Of a DNA stretch of 64,000 nucleotides, positions 11,753 through 23,600 are shown piece by piece. Location of the stretch: contig OZ038422.1 of the NCBI GenBank assembly GCA_964036155.1, positions 53,095,201-53,159,200 on the forward strand, read 5' to 3'. The notes beneath the pieces are model-generated. The model was given only the letters and a program-made list of their open reading frames with translations. It was not told the origin of the DNA and searched no databases. The DNA is from Diploscapter coronatus (Eukaryota; Nematoda; Chromadorea; Rhabditida; Rhabditidae). Within the stretch, counting starts at the first letter, position 1, and each line of letters begins with the position of its first letter. A program made the position numbers and the translations under genes.

Positions 11753-14413
11753 ATGGAAAAAGCTAATGAAGAGAAGCTAATACGAAAACCTGAAGTTGAT
11801 GGAAAAGATGAATCGGATCGGTTTGATTCTTGTTTTGAAGCATAATTTTAGATAGCGTTTTAGAGGTCAATGGAAGGGGAAATTCGACTTCTTGATATCT
11901 ATGATTGCGTATGCCGTCGGCCCAGGCAAGCGTCTCAACCTTTTTCAATCAAAGAATTTTCGACCACAGGAAATGTTTGGAGATTCCCCTACATGTGTTT
12001 CAAAAATGGAGGTGGTTCGTTTTTGGTTGCCTATGCGGTCTTTTTCACATTTTCCGCAGTGCCGATTTTCGCAATGGAAGTCACCGTTGGGCAGTATTTC
12101 CAAAAAGGATCAATGGAGATTTGGACAGAATATGCACCGATCTTCAAAGGTAAGAGTATTTTATTTTATTGAGTTTGGAAGTGAACTTCGATAATTTCTG
12201 AATCACACATTTAAGAATTTTTGAAAAAGGAATAAAAATCTTTAAATCTCTACCCTTCAACAAATTTATACTTTTATCCTAGGGGTTGGAATTGGTAATA
12301 TGCTGATCTCATTTTGGTGTACAACTTATATTTGCGTGATCATCGCATGGTCACTGTACTATTTGATCCAATCGTTTAGCTATACGTTTCCATGGGAGAC
12401 TTGTGACAATTATTGGTAAAAAAACGTTATCCGAAATTTTCGAATTTTCCTTCAGGAATAACGCGTATACATGCATAACTGGAAGAGAAAATGCAAGTCA
12501 GTTGGCACAAATCAAGTTTCTAGCAGCTCAATCCAATGTTTCGACTCAAACTTCGGTGGAACAGTATTGGGAGTGAGTTTGGAATATCAGAATTACTAAA
12601 TTAAAATTTTTTGAACTTCATGTCATCGTAACGGGATTTTTCCTCGTCGAAATTGTCTGAGATAGTCAACATCTAGGAAAAATTGAGGTATATATTCAGA
12701 AATCGCGTCCTTCAGCAAACTGACAGCATCGATGACTTCGCTGGGATTCAATGGGAATTACTTCTTCTTCTACTGTTGGCCTGGACGATAACTTATTTTG
12801 CGCTATGGAATGGCATAACCGAAGCGAGAAAAGCAAGAAAATCGAGTTTGCCTTTCTTCAACTGTAATTTTAGTTTGTATACTTCTGTGCGCTGTTCCCC
12901 TACTTTTTGATTGTGGTTCTTTTGATTCGCGGGTTGACGTTGAAAGGAGCCTCTACTGGGATCTATTACTATTTGAAGCCAGATATCACTCGACTAATGG
13001 GGACTCAAGTCTGGCTGGACGCAGGCACACAAGTAATTATTCCTCGACGATTCCAAAAATCCTCCCAATAAATCAACAATTCAGGTGTTTTATTCCTATG
13101 GACTTGGGTTTGGTTCACTGATTGCATTAGGATCTCATAATAAATTCAATCACAACTGCATCAGGTAACTTCAATTTCACTAATTTTTTGAGGTTAATGT
13201 TTAGAGATGCAATCGTGATGTGCTTCATCAATGGGTCGACCTCGATTTTGGCGGGATTTGCAATATTTTCAGTGCTGGGATATTTATCAGTAACCTCTGG
13301 AAAAGATATCGCTGAAATTGCAAAGCCAGGTCAATTTTCATGTATCGTATATCGTTTTCACATTAGAATTAAGTCCGAAATTACTAATTCAGTTTCTAAA
13401 ATTTTCAGGCGTCGGCTTGGCCTTCCTCGCCTACCCAGAAGTGGCCAGCAATTTGCCGATGAAGCAATTCTTCGCATTCCTCTTCTTTCTAATGCTTACT
13501 ATCCTTGGGCTTGATAGCAATGTAAATTCAATTTTTTCTTAAACGTATCTAATCTGCTATCAGGTTTGCACTTTGGAAGGACTTGTAACTTCAATTGAGG
13601 ACAGATTCCCAGTTCTGCGAAAGCACAAAAGGATATCACTTGGAGTCATCTGCCTGATTTTCTTCATTCTAGGACTGCCAATGGTTACAAGGGTATTGAA
13701 TAATTTGAGAATTTTGAAATAAAAATCGCGGTGCAGAGATGCAATATCACGGAATGTTCATTCACATTTTATTCACGATATTCACGAATTTCTAAAGATC
13801 ACCCGATTTTAGAGCGGAGTTCACTGGCTAACGTTGGTCGATGCATACGGGTGCTCCGGATACGCTTTACTATTCGTTGTATTTTGGGAGGTCGTCGGTA
13901 TTTCATATAAAATCGGTCTTTGAAAATTCAGCAAAAAAAATTGATGGAGTCATTCTAGGGATGAAAAGAATAAGGCTAGCTGTGAAAGAAATGATTGGAT
14001 TTACTTTGCCGAAAATAGCCGACTTCATATTAATGATAGTTTCACCAACCATTAGTTTGGTGAGTAATCGGAATAGTTATTTTAGTTCAATTCGTTTTCG
14101 ATTTATGAAAATGTTTACTCTATAGATTCTCTTTATCTTGTGCTTGGTTTATTACAAGCCGATCAAATACCCCAATGGAGCAGACTATCCACTTTGGGCA
14201 ATAATTCTTGGATGGTGTCTTTCGCTATCTTCGATTCTAATCATTCCTGGATACGCCATTTACTATCTACTTGGCAAGAAAAGAAATCAATCGTTCGAGC
14301 TGGTATGGCATTTTGATAATCGCGAAATCGAAGAAATTCCAGAATGTTCGTGGCAGTCGTGGAAAATCGCTGGTGAATGGAAACGATATTTCAAATGCAA
14401 AAGCAAAGAATAA
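11753..14413 (+). CDS. SLC6-family Na+-coupled transporter
   Basis: Twelve-helix plasma-membrane symporter of the neurotransmitter/amino-acid transporter family. Fourteen exons give 599 residues, the usual length: 11753-11820, 11864-11925, 11970-12149, 12283-12415, 12456-12572, 12700-12832, 12874-13032, 13085-13164, 13205-13329, 13409-13521, 13564-13692, 13813-13897, 13932-14059, 14126-14413. Helix 1 contains [16 protein letters not shown], the most conserved block of the family. The extracellular loop 2 Cys pair (ETCDNYW...YTC), the helix 7-8 region and the GLAFLAYPE and GLDSN segments are all present. At the site where monoamine carriers have Asp (VDLGN) this protein has Gly (VGPGN), which points to an amino-acid or GABA/glycine-type substrate; this is inference. 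Two introns (11926-11969, 12833-12873) start with GC. The joint 13897/13932 is abnormal (see findings). Confidence 0.93.
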
Positions 14414-14967
14414 AGAGGAACCACTACTAGTTGAAAGCAATAACTAAATTTGACGAAATTAGGATGTCATTGTTATTAATTCGACGGCCTAATTTATTGT
14501 TTCAACGCACTGAAACTCAATAAATATGTTCAAATTTGAAAGATTGAATGGAAAAACTAAGACAAAACGACAAAAAATAAATAATTTCTGATAATATAGC
14601 TGCAATGGTAGTCTAAAATATCATGCAAATAAAAACCAACTGGTGCTAGCTTAAATTTGTCAAAATCATATCGAAGTTTACTGACCTAAATTTTGGCAAA
14701 TTCCCCATTCTCAATTAGCATTTATTTATCTATCAAACTTCACTCTTTTCACAATAAGTTGACGACTCGACGCGTAGCAGCTATGATCAGTTCCGTTTCT
14801 TATCTAACTGAAGAATGTGCTATTTTCGATTATTCATCGTGTTTTATCGATTTATTTGCTATATCGATCATGCCTCTTTTTTCTGATTGCAAATTTTAGA
14901 AATTTTCGCACTATATTTCTCAATGGATAATTTGATTTTGAAATGATTATGTTTATTTCTGATTTAG
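14414..14967. other. SLC6 3' region and arrestin 2 upstream region
   Basis: AATAAA at 14519-14524, about 105 bases after the SLC6 stop, is the likely poly(A) signal. The rest is AT-rich and should contain the arrestin 2 promoter. TTTCTGATTTAG runs directly into the arrestin ATG at 14968, so the start codon sits right at a 3' splice site, as expected for trans-splicing. Confidence 0.55.
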
Positions 14968-17055
14968 ATGGATCCGAAGAAGATCAATATCGAATTCACG
15001 GACATTTTCGAGGGTGTGTACAGGCCTGGAGATGAATTGCGTGGAGAGGTTCGATTTCATTTGAATCAGCCAGTAAAGGTATGATCATTTTTGCTGACTT
15101 TTGGGTAGCTATTCATTTTCGATAAAAAAATTGACTGTGTTTGTCGACGGTTTCGCAGAAAATCAATGGACCTGTAATGAGGAACGACAGTTTATGTTAG
15201 TTTAGGATAATTTTAATCTGAATTTAATTATTTTAATTTCAGTGTTAACGAAGGGTATTTTTACATTTGTACTTTTTAGGTAGTTTTTCCTTCGAATTTC
15301 TCATTTTAATTTAGAGGCGTTAAAAAGACAAAGACGAAAATCGAGCATGTAGTCTATTCATCAAAGATTCAATATTGTAACTCCAGCTTTAATCTGTGGG
15401 AAGGAGATTACTTACCCAGCGATGATTACACGATGCCCTTTCGATATACGATCCCTGCGAACTGTGCGCCTAGTTTCGAAGGTGAGTTTTCGCGTAATTA
15501 TTGTAGTTGACGAAAAATGATTGGAAAATGTTCTGATTTTGAAATTTCGTGTTCGATTTTCACTCCTCAAAACTCAATTTACCTCTCATTGATTATGAGT
15601 AACATCTATCATTTCATCTTAGGACAATACGGATCCATTACCTATAAGGTGATCGTTAAAACTGACCCAATATGGCGCTCGAAGAAGCAATGTGAGAGGT
15701 TATTCACAGGTGAATTATTTCTTCTTCATTCTAGTACTTGGGTCTTTTCAGTGCTACCCTGCTTCGACTTGACGAAAGATCGGAGGTTTGCAAATCCAAT
15801 ATCCAAATCCGAATGTCAAAACACTGGGGTTCCTTTGTTCAGATGCGGAAATGTTGCAATAGAAGTATGTGCTAGCTTCTTTTTTAATTTCTCAAAATTA
15901 ACAATTTAGTGTAAATTGTCGAAATCCGGTTATGCATCTGGCGAGGATATTCTAGCCGAATGTTCCATCGATAACGGATCCACCAAACCTGTGCAACAAG
16001 TTAGTTTTCCTAGCTCTGGACAATGACGTAAATTTTTGACATTGTCATCAGAGCTGAGACGAAATTTCGATTTCTAATTTGAAAATTTCAACTTCGTTTC
16101 AGCTCTGGTTGTCATCATACAGATTGATGACATTGATCGACTTTCCTAATTTTACATCTTCATTTTTAAGACTAATTAATGTTTATCTAGGCTAAGGCTG
16201 AGCTGATTCAGCACGCCAAATTCATAGCTTATAAAGCTGGCAATGGGACGGCGACGTTTTTGAATAAGAAGGAGACGACGTATTTTTAATTTTTTTCCCA
16301 AATTTATTATGGTTTGATAAATTTAGACAAAATGAGATGAAGGAGCACGATATTTTGGTTTCATCGAGTGTCAAAGACAACATGTCCATCATGCCGAAAA
16401 CGAAGCACGACTTCATCATCAAATTGCCCGTCGTTCCGACTGTTCCTTCGTTCGAAAAATGCAAAATCATCAACGTTGAATACTATCTGAAAGTGCGTGA
16501 ATTTTATTTCACAAGTATTTTTTCGAAGTTTCCAAAAGTATTCATTTGTGTAGTGGTGCGTACGAACACAGATATTGATTTCAGTGTCCGCGTCCGAAAA
16601 GTGTTCAAAATTTTAAGTTCTGCATTTGATTTTTCCCTTGCATTATTCTGGTTTTGCGTAAATTTAATCAATTAATTTTTTTTTAAATGGGTAAATTCTT
16701 TTCAGATAAAGATTAAAACGGACGCGCTGATGAACAATTCCATAGTGGTACAAATTCCAACCACCATAGGGACAGTTCCTATCTGGCCTGCAGAGGCGCC
16801 AAATCAACCGGGCCAACCGTCCGCTCCTTTCTCGGAAAATGCGGACCGACAATACGAAATAGTACCAATGCCTCCACCTACCTCTACGATTCCATCGACA
16901 TTCCCACCAGTGCGTTCAAACTCGACTGAGCAACCCCAAATCGGATGGTCCCAAATTCCGATGAGTGCAGGTACGATTTATTCAACCAATTCATTTTAGT
17001 TAACTATCCCTCTTTAGATTTTCCACCAACATATGATGAGGCAACGAGGGAATAA
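14968..17055 (+). CDS. Alpha-arrestin (ARRDC-like) 2, possible exon-2 frameshift
   Basis: Paralogue of the arrestin at 8847. Exons 14968-15078, 15109-15195, 15243-15254, 15315-15481, 15623-15709, 15752-15864, 15910-15999, 16191-16279, 16327-16492, 16706-16970 and 17018-17055 match the first gene one for one, including the 12-base micro-exon, up to the last three exons. About 407 residues. The Y-R-P-G-D-E-L-R-G-E-V signature, the A-P-S-F-E-G turn and the IKLP / VEYYLK block are intact. The Pro-rich tail ends with FPPTY, a PPxY ligand for WW domains. Exon 2 is one base too long to stay in frame: the only usable acceptor (15106-15108) leaves a 30-base intron, and a run of seven A (15124-15130) would fit if it were six. 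This could be a sequence error, a polymorphism or a disabled allele. All other phases fit. Confidence 0.85.
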
Positions 17056-17301
17056 GTTATTCGAGTTGTGAAATATAAAATTTGTGTTCTTTGCTTGTTC
17101 TAGAAATTTTCAACTATTTTATTGGCATTGCAGATTGATCTTTCACAATTATTTTCATTGGAGATGTGTATTCATGATATTTTCACCACTTATTTTATTT
17201 CAAAATTTCCCATACAATTCTTCCAGATATTTGTTGCGAACTATCATAATATTTGTGAATATTTGAATAAAAATTGCCCTTTTATAACTTTTATTCGAAG
17301 C
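17056..17301. terminator. Convergent 3' ends of arrestin 2 and receptor A
   Basis: Arrestin 2 (plus) and receptor gene A (minus) converge here. A plus-strand AATAAA lies at 17266-17271 and a minus-strand AATAAA at 17290-17295, so the two predicted transcript ends overlap. The minus-strand signal is only 7 bases past the stop of gene A. Confidence 0.6.
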
Positions 17302-20300
17302 TCAAATCACAATATTCTTTCCTCTATTGTTAGATGCTGTAACTCGCTTTTTCTTCGTAAATCCTTGGAATGAAAAATGAATCAGAATCGCACACAGCGT
17401 ATAATTCCAGCGGTTAGCTATCAGAGTTGCCTGAATATTCACTTCAACTCTCTACATATTTCTATTGGGGTATTTTAATCTTACAATTTTGAAAAATGCG
17501 CGAATTTTGGCATCCATGTCACGCGTATCACTAATTCCTGGAAAAACTTTCTTTAAAATCGTACTGGTATCATAACGGTAGTCAAGTAGCTTGAAGGATA
17601 TCAACAGACACATGAAATTAACTAACGCCTAAATTATTTCATATCGAACTTATTTTGAAGAAGACAAATTCACCTGCGCCGCCAACAAATTGATCATTTT
17701 TCGCTGCATTTTTCGAGTTGCCGAGATAGAACTTTCAAAAATGTGGAAGTGAACTTTGAAAGATATTACAGAAAATAGGCACAGGAATACCGAAGTAATG
17801 CCTATATTGAAATTATCGGGACGACCCTAAATATTACATTTTGGAATTTGTTCAGAATGGATAGATTACATATTCCGGCTGAATTATTAGAATACAAGTC
17901 GTAGAAATTAGGCTAGCTCCAAGTAAAAATATGATCCCAGTTGTTATCTTTTTCAGCACCGACTCACTAAAATACAATCAACAATTATGAATTCTATGAT
18001 ATCTTAGAATTATCAATAATTTGTCACGTGAGAACTTCGCCTATTACTATGAAAATAGGTTGAGAAAGGCCCTAAATTGCCTACCCTGTTGAAATGGCGA
18101 AATTTTTACGTGATAACTTTACCTAGAATCTCAACAGAATTTTTTTTTTATCAATTTTTGAAGAATGTATAATTTAGAATTCTTGAATTTTTTATTTTAG
18201 ACATTCTTCTCTGATAAAAATTGATCATCATCGGAAAAGTCCACTTTAAAGAATATGCACTTTCTCACAAAGAGATTTCAAACTTTCAGAAGAAAAATGT
18301 AATTATTCATTGAAATAGTTGGTTAAATCTAACCTGATCATATAAAACGATCGTCGAATTGTGATGACAGCTTCTACGATGAAGAAGGTGTCGAAAAGTA
18401 GATATGACCAATCTTTGAGCTTATTTTTGAAGCCATTTTGGGTCTCCTGATAGAGTTGTTCATCGTAAATGTAAAAATACTAAAATAACAATCTCGATAA
18501 CTCAGTTTTTCCCAAAATAAAATGCTTACTTCTGGAAATAACCCATTTATGATGACGATAACTAGTCCACAAGCAGCCTCGAAAAATACGAATATCAGCA
18601 ATGTGTTGCCTCGAATTTTATTATTGATCCATATTCGATAGAGAAAAAGTGAGTATGATACAACTCCAACTATCGCGCAGGAAACAATTTCGATTATTTG
18701 CAGAGTGAGCGAAATCGGTGCGAGGTAAAAATCTAGAGTATAAACTTTTGAAAAGAATAAATCGAAACGACAAGTATTTTTATCTTTTTTAAATCAACGT
18801 AAATTCTATTTTACATCCTCGAAGAAATTTTTTACTCTTTTTCTCGACATTCAGAAGAATAGACTTACAACAACTATTAAAGTTTTGTCGAAGTTCGATG
18901 GGATTTCCATTGATATCGACTATTTTGCAAATATTCAACAGATCCAATTTAGGGTTGTTCTCGGCGTGCATCAGAATTACCGGCTTGAATTCAGTAGTAT
19001 AGTCAATGTCGAATTTGATTGAGGAACTAATCATAAAAGTTGTCAGATTGTGGTTATTATCAATTTGAAACAATCGGTAGAGCTTATCATTTGCTACCAT
19101 AATTCGGAGTCTGATAAATTGAAGGGAGGTGAAATTCAATACTTCCAAGTTTCTAAAATAGGAATGAGAATTTCGTCATATTACGATTTATGTTTATTCA
19201 CTTTGTTCCTTTGACAATTATCCTTCCATAAACTTCGTTTAGCGATGATAGTTTTTCGTTCGTTATGAAGTGTTCAGTAAATTGAGTGATTAATAGACTT
19301 TCGGTTAAAATTTGACAATCATTTCGCTCCAAAAACTCATCGAGATTGCAGATGATACCTTGAATTTTGATAATTCTCTTAGTTGTCAACCGAATCTCAC
19401 GTTTTTCTCCACAAATAATGGCTTCGTGCATGTAACTATGCATGTACAAATTATAGTATTCGTTCAGTGTTAAGCAAAGTTTTGAATTTCCATAGATGTA
19501 TATAGTCAATAGGTCTACCAACTTGTCAAATCCTAATCTAGTTAAATTCAGATTATTCGCGATGTAAATTTGCCATCCGTCTGAAATCTAGGAATGTATC
19601 ATCAAGTCTAGAAAGCATACGTCCTCGACTTGCTAAACCGCCACCAATACTTTCGAAATTCCTAAGGAAGCTGAAGTTTGAATGAGTTAAATAAGACAAG
19701 GAAAGTCCTCCGGCAATCGATTGTACTTTTGAAAATTTCTTCTCCAAATCCTAAATTTCTCCTCCTATTATTTGATAGACCTTTTACTTCTTATTATTAA
19801 CATCTATAGAACTAAGTCTCTATAAGTAAATCTTATTTGCAGTGGCGTTCAAGAGTTTTGAAGCCCCTATTAATTTGCATTATGCTGATTTCGTTACGTA
19901 AAATACGCTGATACATATGAAGTTGTGCAAGATTATTGTGATAATCTCGACAACAAAAGCCGGCAAAGCTCAGCTCGAACGCAACTTCGCAAATATGTCA
20001 ATTAGCGCACATAATCACAGTGATCAAATTCATTTAGTTCAAGCATATATAACTCAATTTTAAACATTGCTACCTGATATGGCTCATCTTCAACTATAAT
20101 ATATCCAGCTTCAATGGAATTACATCCATTCGGGAGTTTTAATGAACTCAGAACACTAGTCGTACTTGCGTAGCACGATTTATTGCCGTTGTGCTAAATT
20201 TCGTCTTACATTCTTATATTTTTTGCATTCATCCCTCAATTTTCGATATGAATGAAAGGAATTCGACCAAAATGAAGTAGCAGAGTTCAAAATTGGTTTT

Positions 20301-20510
20301 GAACATTTTCACTACATATGCAGATTGCCTTTTCATTTTTCTTTTGCAAAATTTAGCATACTTCTTTCAAACCGAAAATCGAGAAAATTTCTGCCATACA
20401 TTCTCGATTCGTACTTCTGAGTTGCTAACAACTAGTTTTTGTTCGTTAGTAGCATTTACTTTAGAAATATCATAAAATAGAAAAGGGATAATCACCAATA
20501 GTTTATTCAT
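17302..20510 (-). CDS. Receptor A: L-domain ectodomain + 7TM (subtype 1)
   Basis: Twelve exons in phase, 635 residues: 20400-20510, 20074-20193, 19621-19750, 19401-19580, 19202-19358, 18815-19152, 18530-18732, 18334-18479, 17870-17966, 17674-17826, 17485-17628, 17302-17430. A signal peptide (about residues 1-20) precedes a secreted part (to about 345) built like the receptor L-domain of insulin/EGF receptors: C-x-x-I, then G-G-L-x-L and F-L-R-N repeats, a second module opening at I-C-N-L-D-E-F, and a double Cys (CC) near the end. Seven hydrophobic segments follow (about residues 352-625). Helix 3 ends in I-R-R-S and helix 6 is preceded by R-K-M-Q-R-K-M-I-N-L-L, as in nematode serpentine chemoreceptors. 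Likely a cell-surface sensor with a protein or peptide ligand; ligand and G-protein coupling are unknown. Closest relative in the window is C (24437-27303). Confidence 0.82.
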
Positions 20511-20650
20511 AGAAAAGATTAGGGTACACATATACAAAAAAAAGTTATAACCATGAAAAAAATCAAGTTTATATAGCTCCTTGGTAATGACTAATAAACT
20601 TCACACAATCATCTGCTCATTTTTCATTATCACAAGATTTACACATCGAT

Positions 20651-23600
20651 TCATTCTCGTGTAGACTTAACATTATACAACTTTACGAGACACCGAACCA
20701 GAAGAATATCAATAGTTGTCGTAATAATGTGATGAAACGAGTTGTATGACGAAATTAACTAAAGTTTTGTATATTGAAAATTATTGAACGTAAAATTCAT
20801 ATAACGATTTTTCTCTGTTATTACTTAAGAATCTATACATTGGCGATCAAAAGTTTAAAAAAATGCGTATTTTTAAAAAAAGATTGATTATCGAATCTTT
20901 TACAGTTGAAATGGGTGAAACTTAGGATATAAATATCAATTGATATCGTCTAAAAACCTCAAAAGGTTGTATCATCAATAGAATTCTTAGGAGAGAATGT
21001 CAGTAAGAACCAAAGTCGATATAAAAAGGGGTCCGCAAATAGGGCTGGTTTTCGCATATGTTGTTCAGTTTTTCACGCTGATTCTCATAGTGATAACCGT
21101 TTTTGTTGAAAATCGACTACTGTAGCTCGAAAGATTTTCAGACCCGACCTCGGAAAAAAATCATAACTTTCTTATTTCTAAACCAAATTCGTTGATTCTT
21201 TTGTTATTCGACAACATTTAGTTCATAGGTTATCAGGCGATAAAAGAAGAGTTGGTTGAATTTCTCTACACCACTGTTTGCAAATTTTGATTATCTTATC
21301 CTTGGATAATCTAGGAATTTACAAACTTACGAAATTAAGCTCTGTCAAAATCATAGGCCATCTATAACCACGTATCGAGTCCCTCCATATCAAGTAAATT
21401 CCATTTCCACTTATGAAAATCAAGCTTGAATCCGTTATCGCCTAAATTTGACTCGCATATTATCAGCATTCCAGTTCAAATTCAGTGTTTCTGTGCTTCT
21501 TTAAAATTTTCATTACTATTGCTGATTTTGGAAAAGAAATCTGATTTTCAGGCTGCACAAATTTTCAATTTTACTCAATGTGATTTGAAATTTTCAAAAT
21601 TGAAATTCTGAACACATTCTATTGCACTCATTTTTATCAACATTTGCGATATACGACTTTGGAAATTTTCATTTTTTACCTTAACTGTGCTCAAGTGGGC
21701 TGTTTTCATTAGTAGAGCCCTTTCTTTATCTTTTATCCTTGAATTTAGTCTTAGCAATATATCGAGTGCGATATGAGAAGAGCAAGCAAAGAAGAGTTGA
21801 ATCACTGATACGATTATACACAACGTTGAATATTCCTATGAATAAATATTCTTTGCTAAAAATCAACTAGAAAAATTCTACGTTCATTGAAAATCGGGAA
21901 GTTCTTGCGTAAAGCGAGAGTTCAGGCGGTAGATGGTCGTCTGGATGGCTGTCTAGTTGGGATGAAGTCATTGTTGCCAAAATTGAAACTACGATCACAA
22001 AAATATCCACACATGCTCTATAATGTAGTTTGATATTGAATGGATTTGGTGATTCTCTAAAAATTCAACTTTCCTAATTAATTTTAAAAAATTCAACCTG
22101 CTATAATTCCGATATCTCGAAATACAGAGCATTATAGCCATAGAAAATTTGATAATCGTTAGACAATGAATGACATTGATGAATGTTTCATTTTTGTTCA
22201 ATTGTAGATTAAGTATAGACTTTTCGTAAATTCCAAACTTCTCGTCAATGATCTAATTTAAATACTCATTAGGCATAGGATATTATTTAGCTGACCGTAA
22301 ATGATAAAGTTCGGCTAAGGCAGAGAATAATATCCAGCAGAAACATCTCAAGAATGAAATCATGTTTCAACAATTTTGTGCACTTGATAATGCACAAAAT
22401 TAAATATGTGCAAAGTAAAATTGAAACTACCGCATGTACACACGAGAACAAGTATTGGAAATATTTTCGGATCTTCGATGGAAATCCTTCTAAAAATTTG
22501 TGTAAAATATCTATCAATAAAAATGATCTTTCAGTGGAGATTTCTAAAAATAATCATGACTTTATACAGCTTGAATTCAAAGCTACTCCAGACTAGGAAA
22601 TATTATTTTTGAGTTACTTCATTCCTTTATGCTATTTCACCAATGATCATCAAATTTTAATATTCATCTGATACAGATTTCTTGGCAGATTAGACAATTT
22701 CGCAATCCAATCCATTCTATCAAATCGGAGCGGGTTCAATAAACTTGCACAAAATGAAATTTCACTCACCACAATCTGCTGCATTTAGGCTCTCATCAAC
22801 ATCTCCATAATTCGATGCAATTACTTCACAAACCGTGGATTCTATTTTCAGCTTTGGATTATTCTTTACAGTTAACGTCGTTTGTGCATTCATATAATGA
22901 AAATCGTTGATGCTTTTCAAACTTGTCATCAAAAATGAGTTTAGATTCTTATTGTCCTGAATGTTGATAGCGCCACCAAAATTAAAATCTTAATTTTTTT
23001 TTTATAAGACTCGTCGTTTTTGACTAAATTATAATCATCACTCACACGCAAAATTTCGTTGTATGTAAATCGTATGGAGTTTCGGAATGGTAAAATTTTG
23101 AATAGTCGTATTTATCATTAAAATCTCCCCCATGATAATTTCCGTATTTGATAGAAGCTGAATAATAGCCTATAGACTAGTATGAAAAAATCAAACTTCT
23201 TGGGCTCTTTCATAGTTTTCGTCCTTTATAACTATCGATCCAATCATCATTTTACAATTCGTGACGAGTTCTACGAGAAAGTGAGACAGTAATGTGAAGC
23301 ATTGGTACATAGAAAAATGAGATTTGACTTTTCGAGACGACCAAAACTAGTGCGTTGGTATCGCCCATTTTTGCAAAAGAAAAATTAGCATATGTAACGC
23401 GTTTCTGGGACTTCTCTGATCATATCCACTAGTTTTCAGCCCGAAAAGTGAACTTTATTTTTATGTACCAAGCTGTTCACTTTCTCGTAGAGTTCGTCTT
23501 ATATCATCCAAGGTAATACTTTCCATTTTATACCAAAAGCATTGATTCTCTGAAGTTAAATTACGCGGCTAAATTCTCGATTACTCAAAATCACCACCAT

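Noticed and set aside
22354..22612. Plus-strand open frames of 68-80 codons
   Set aside because: They are antisense to the helix 1-2 exon of receptor B.
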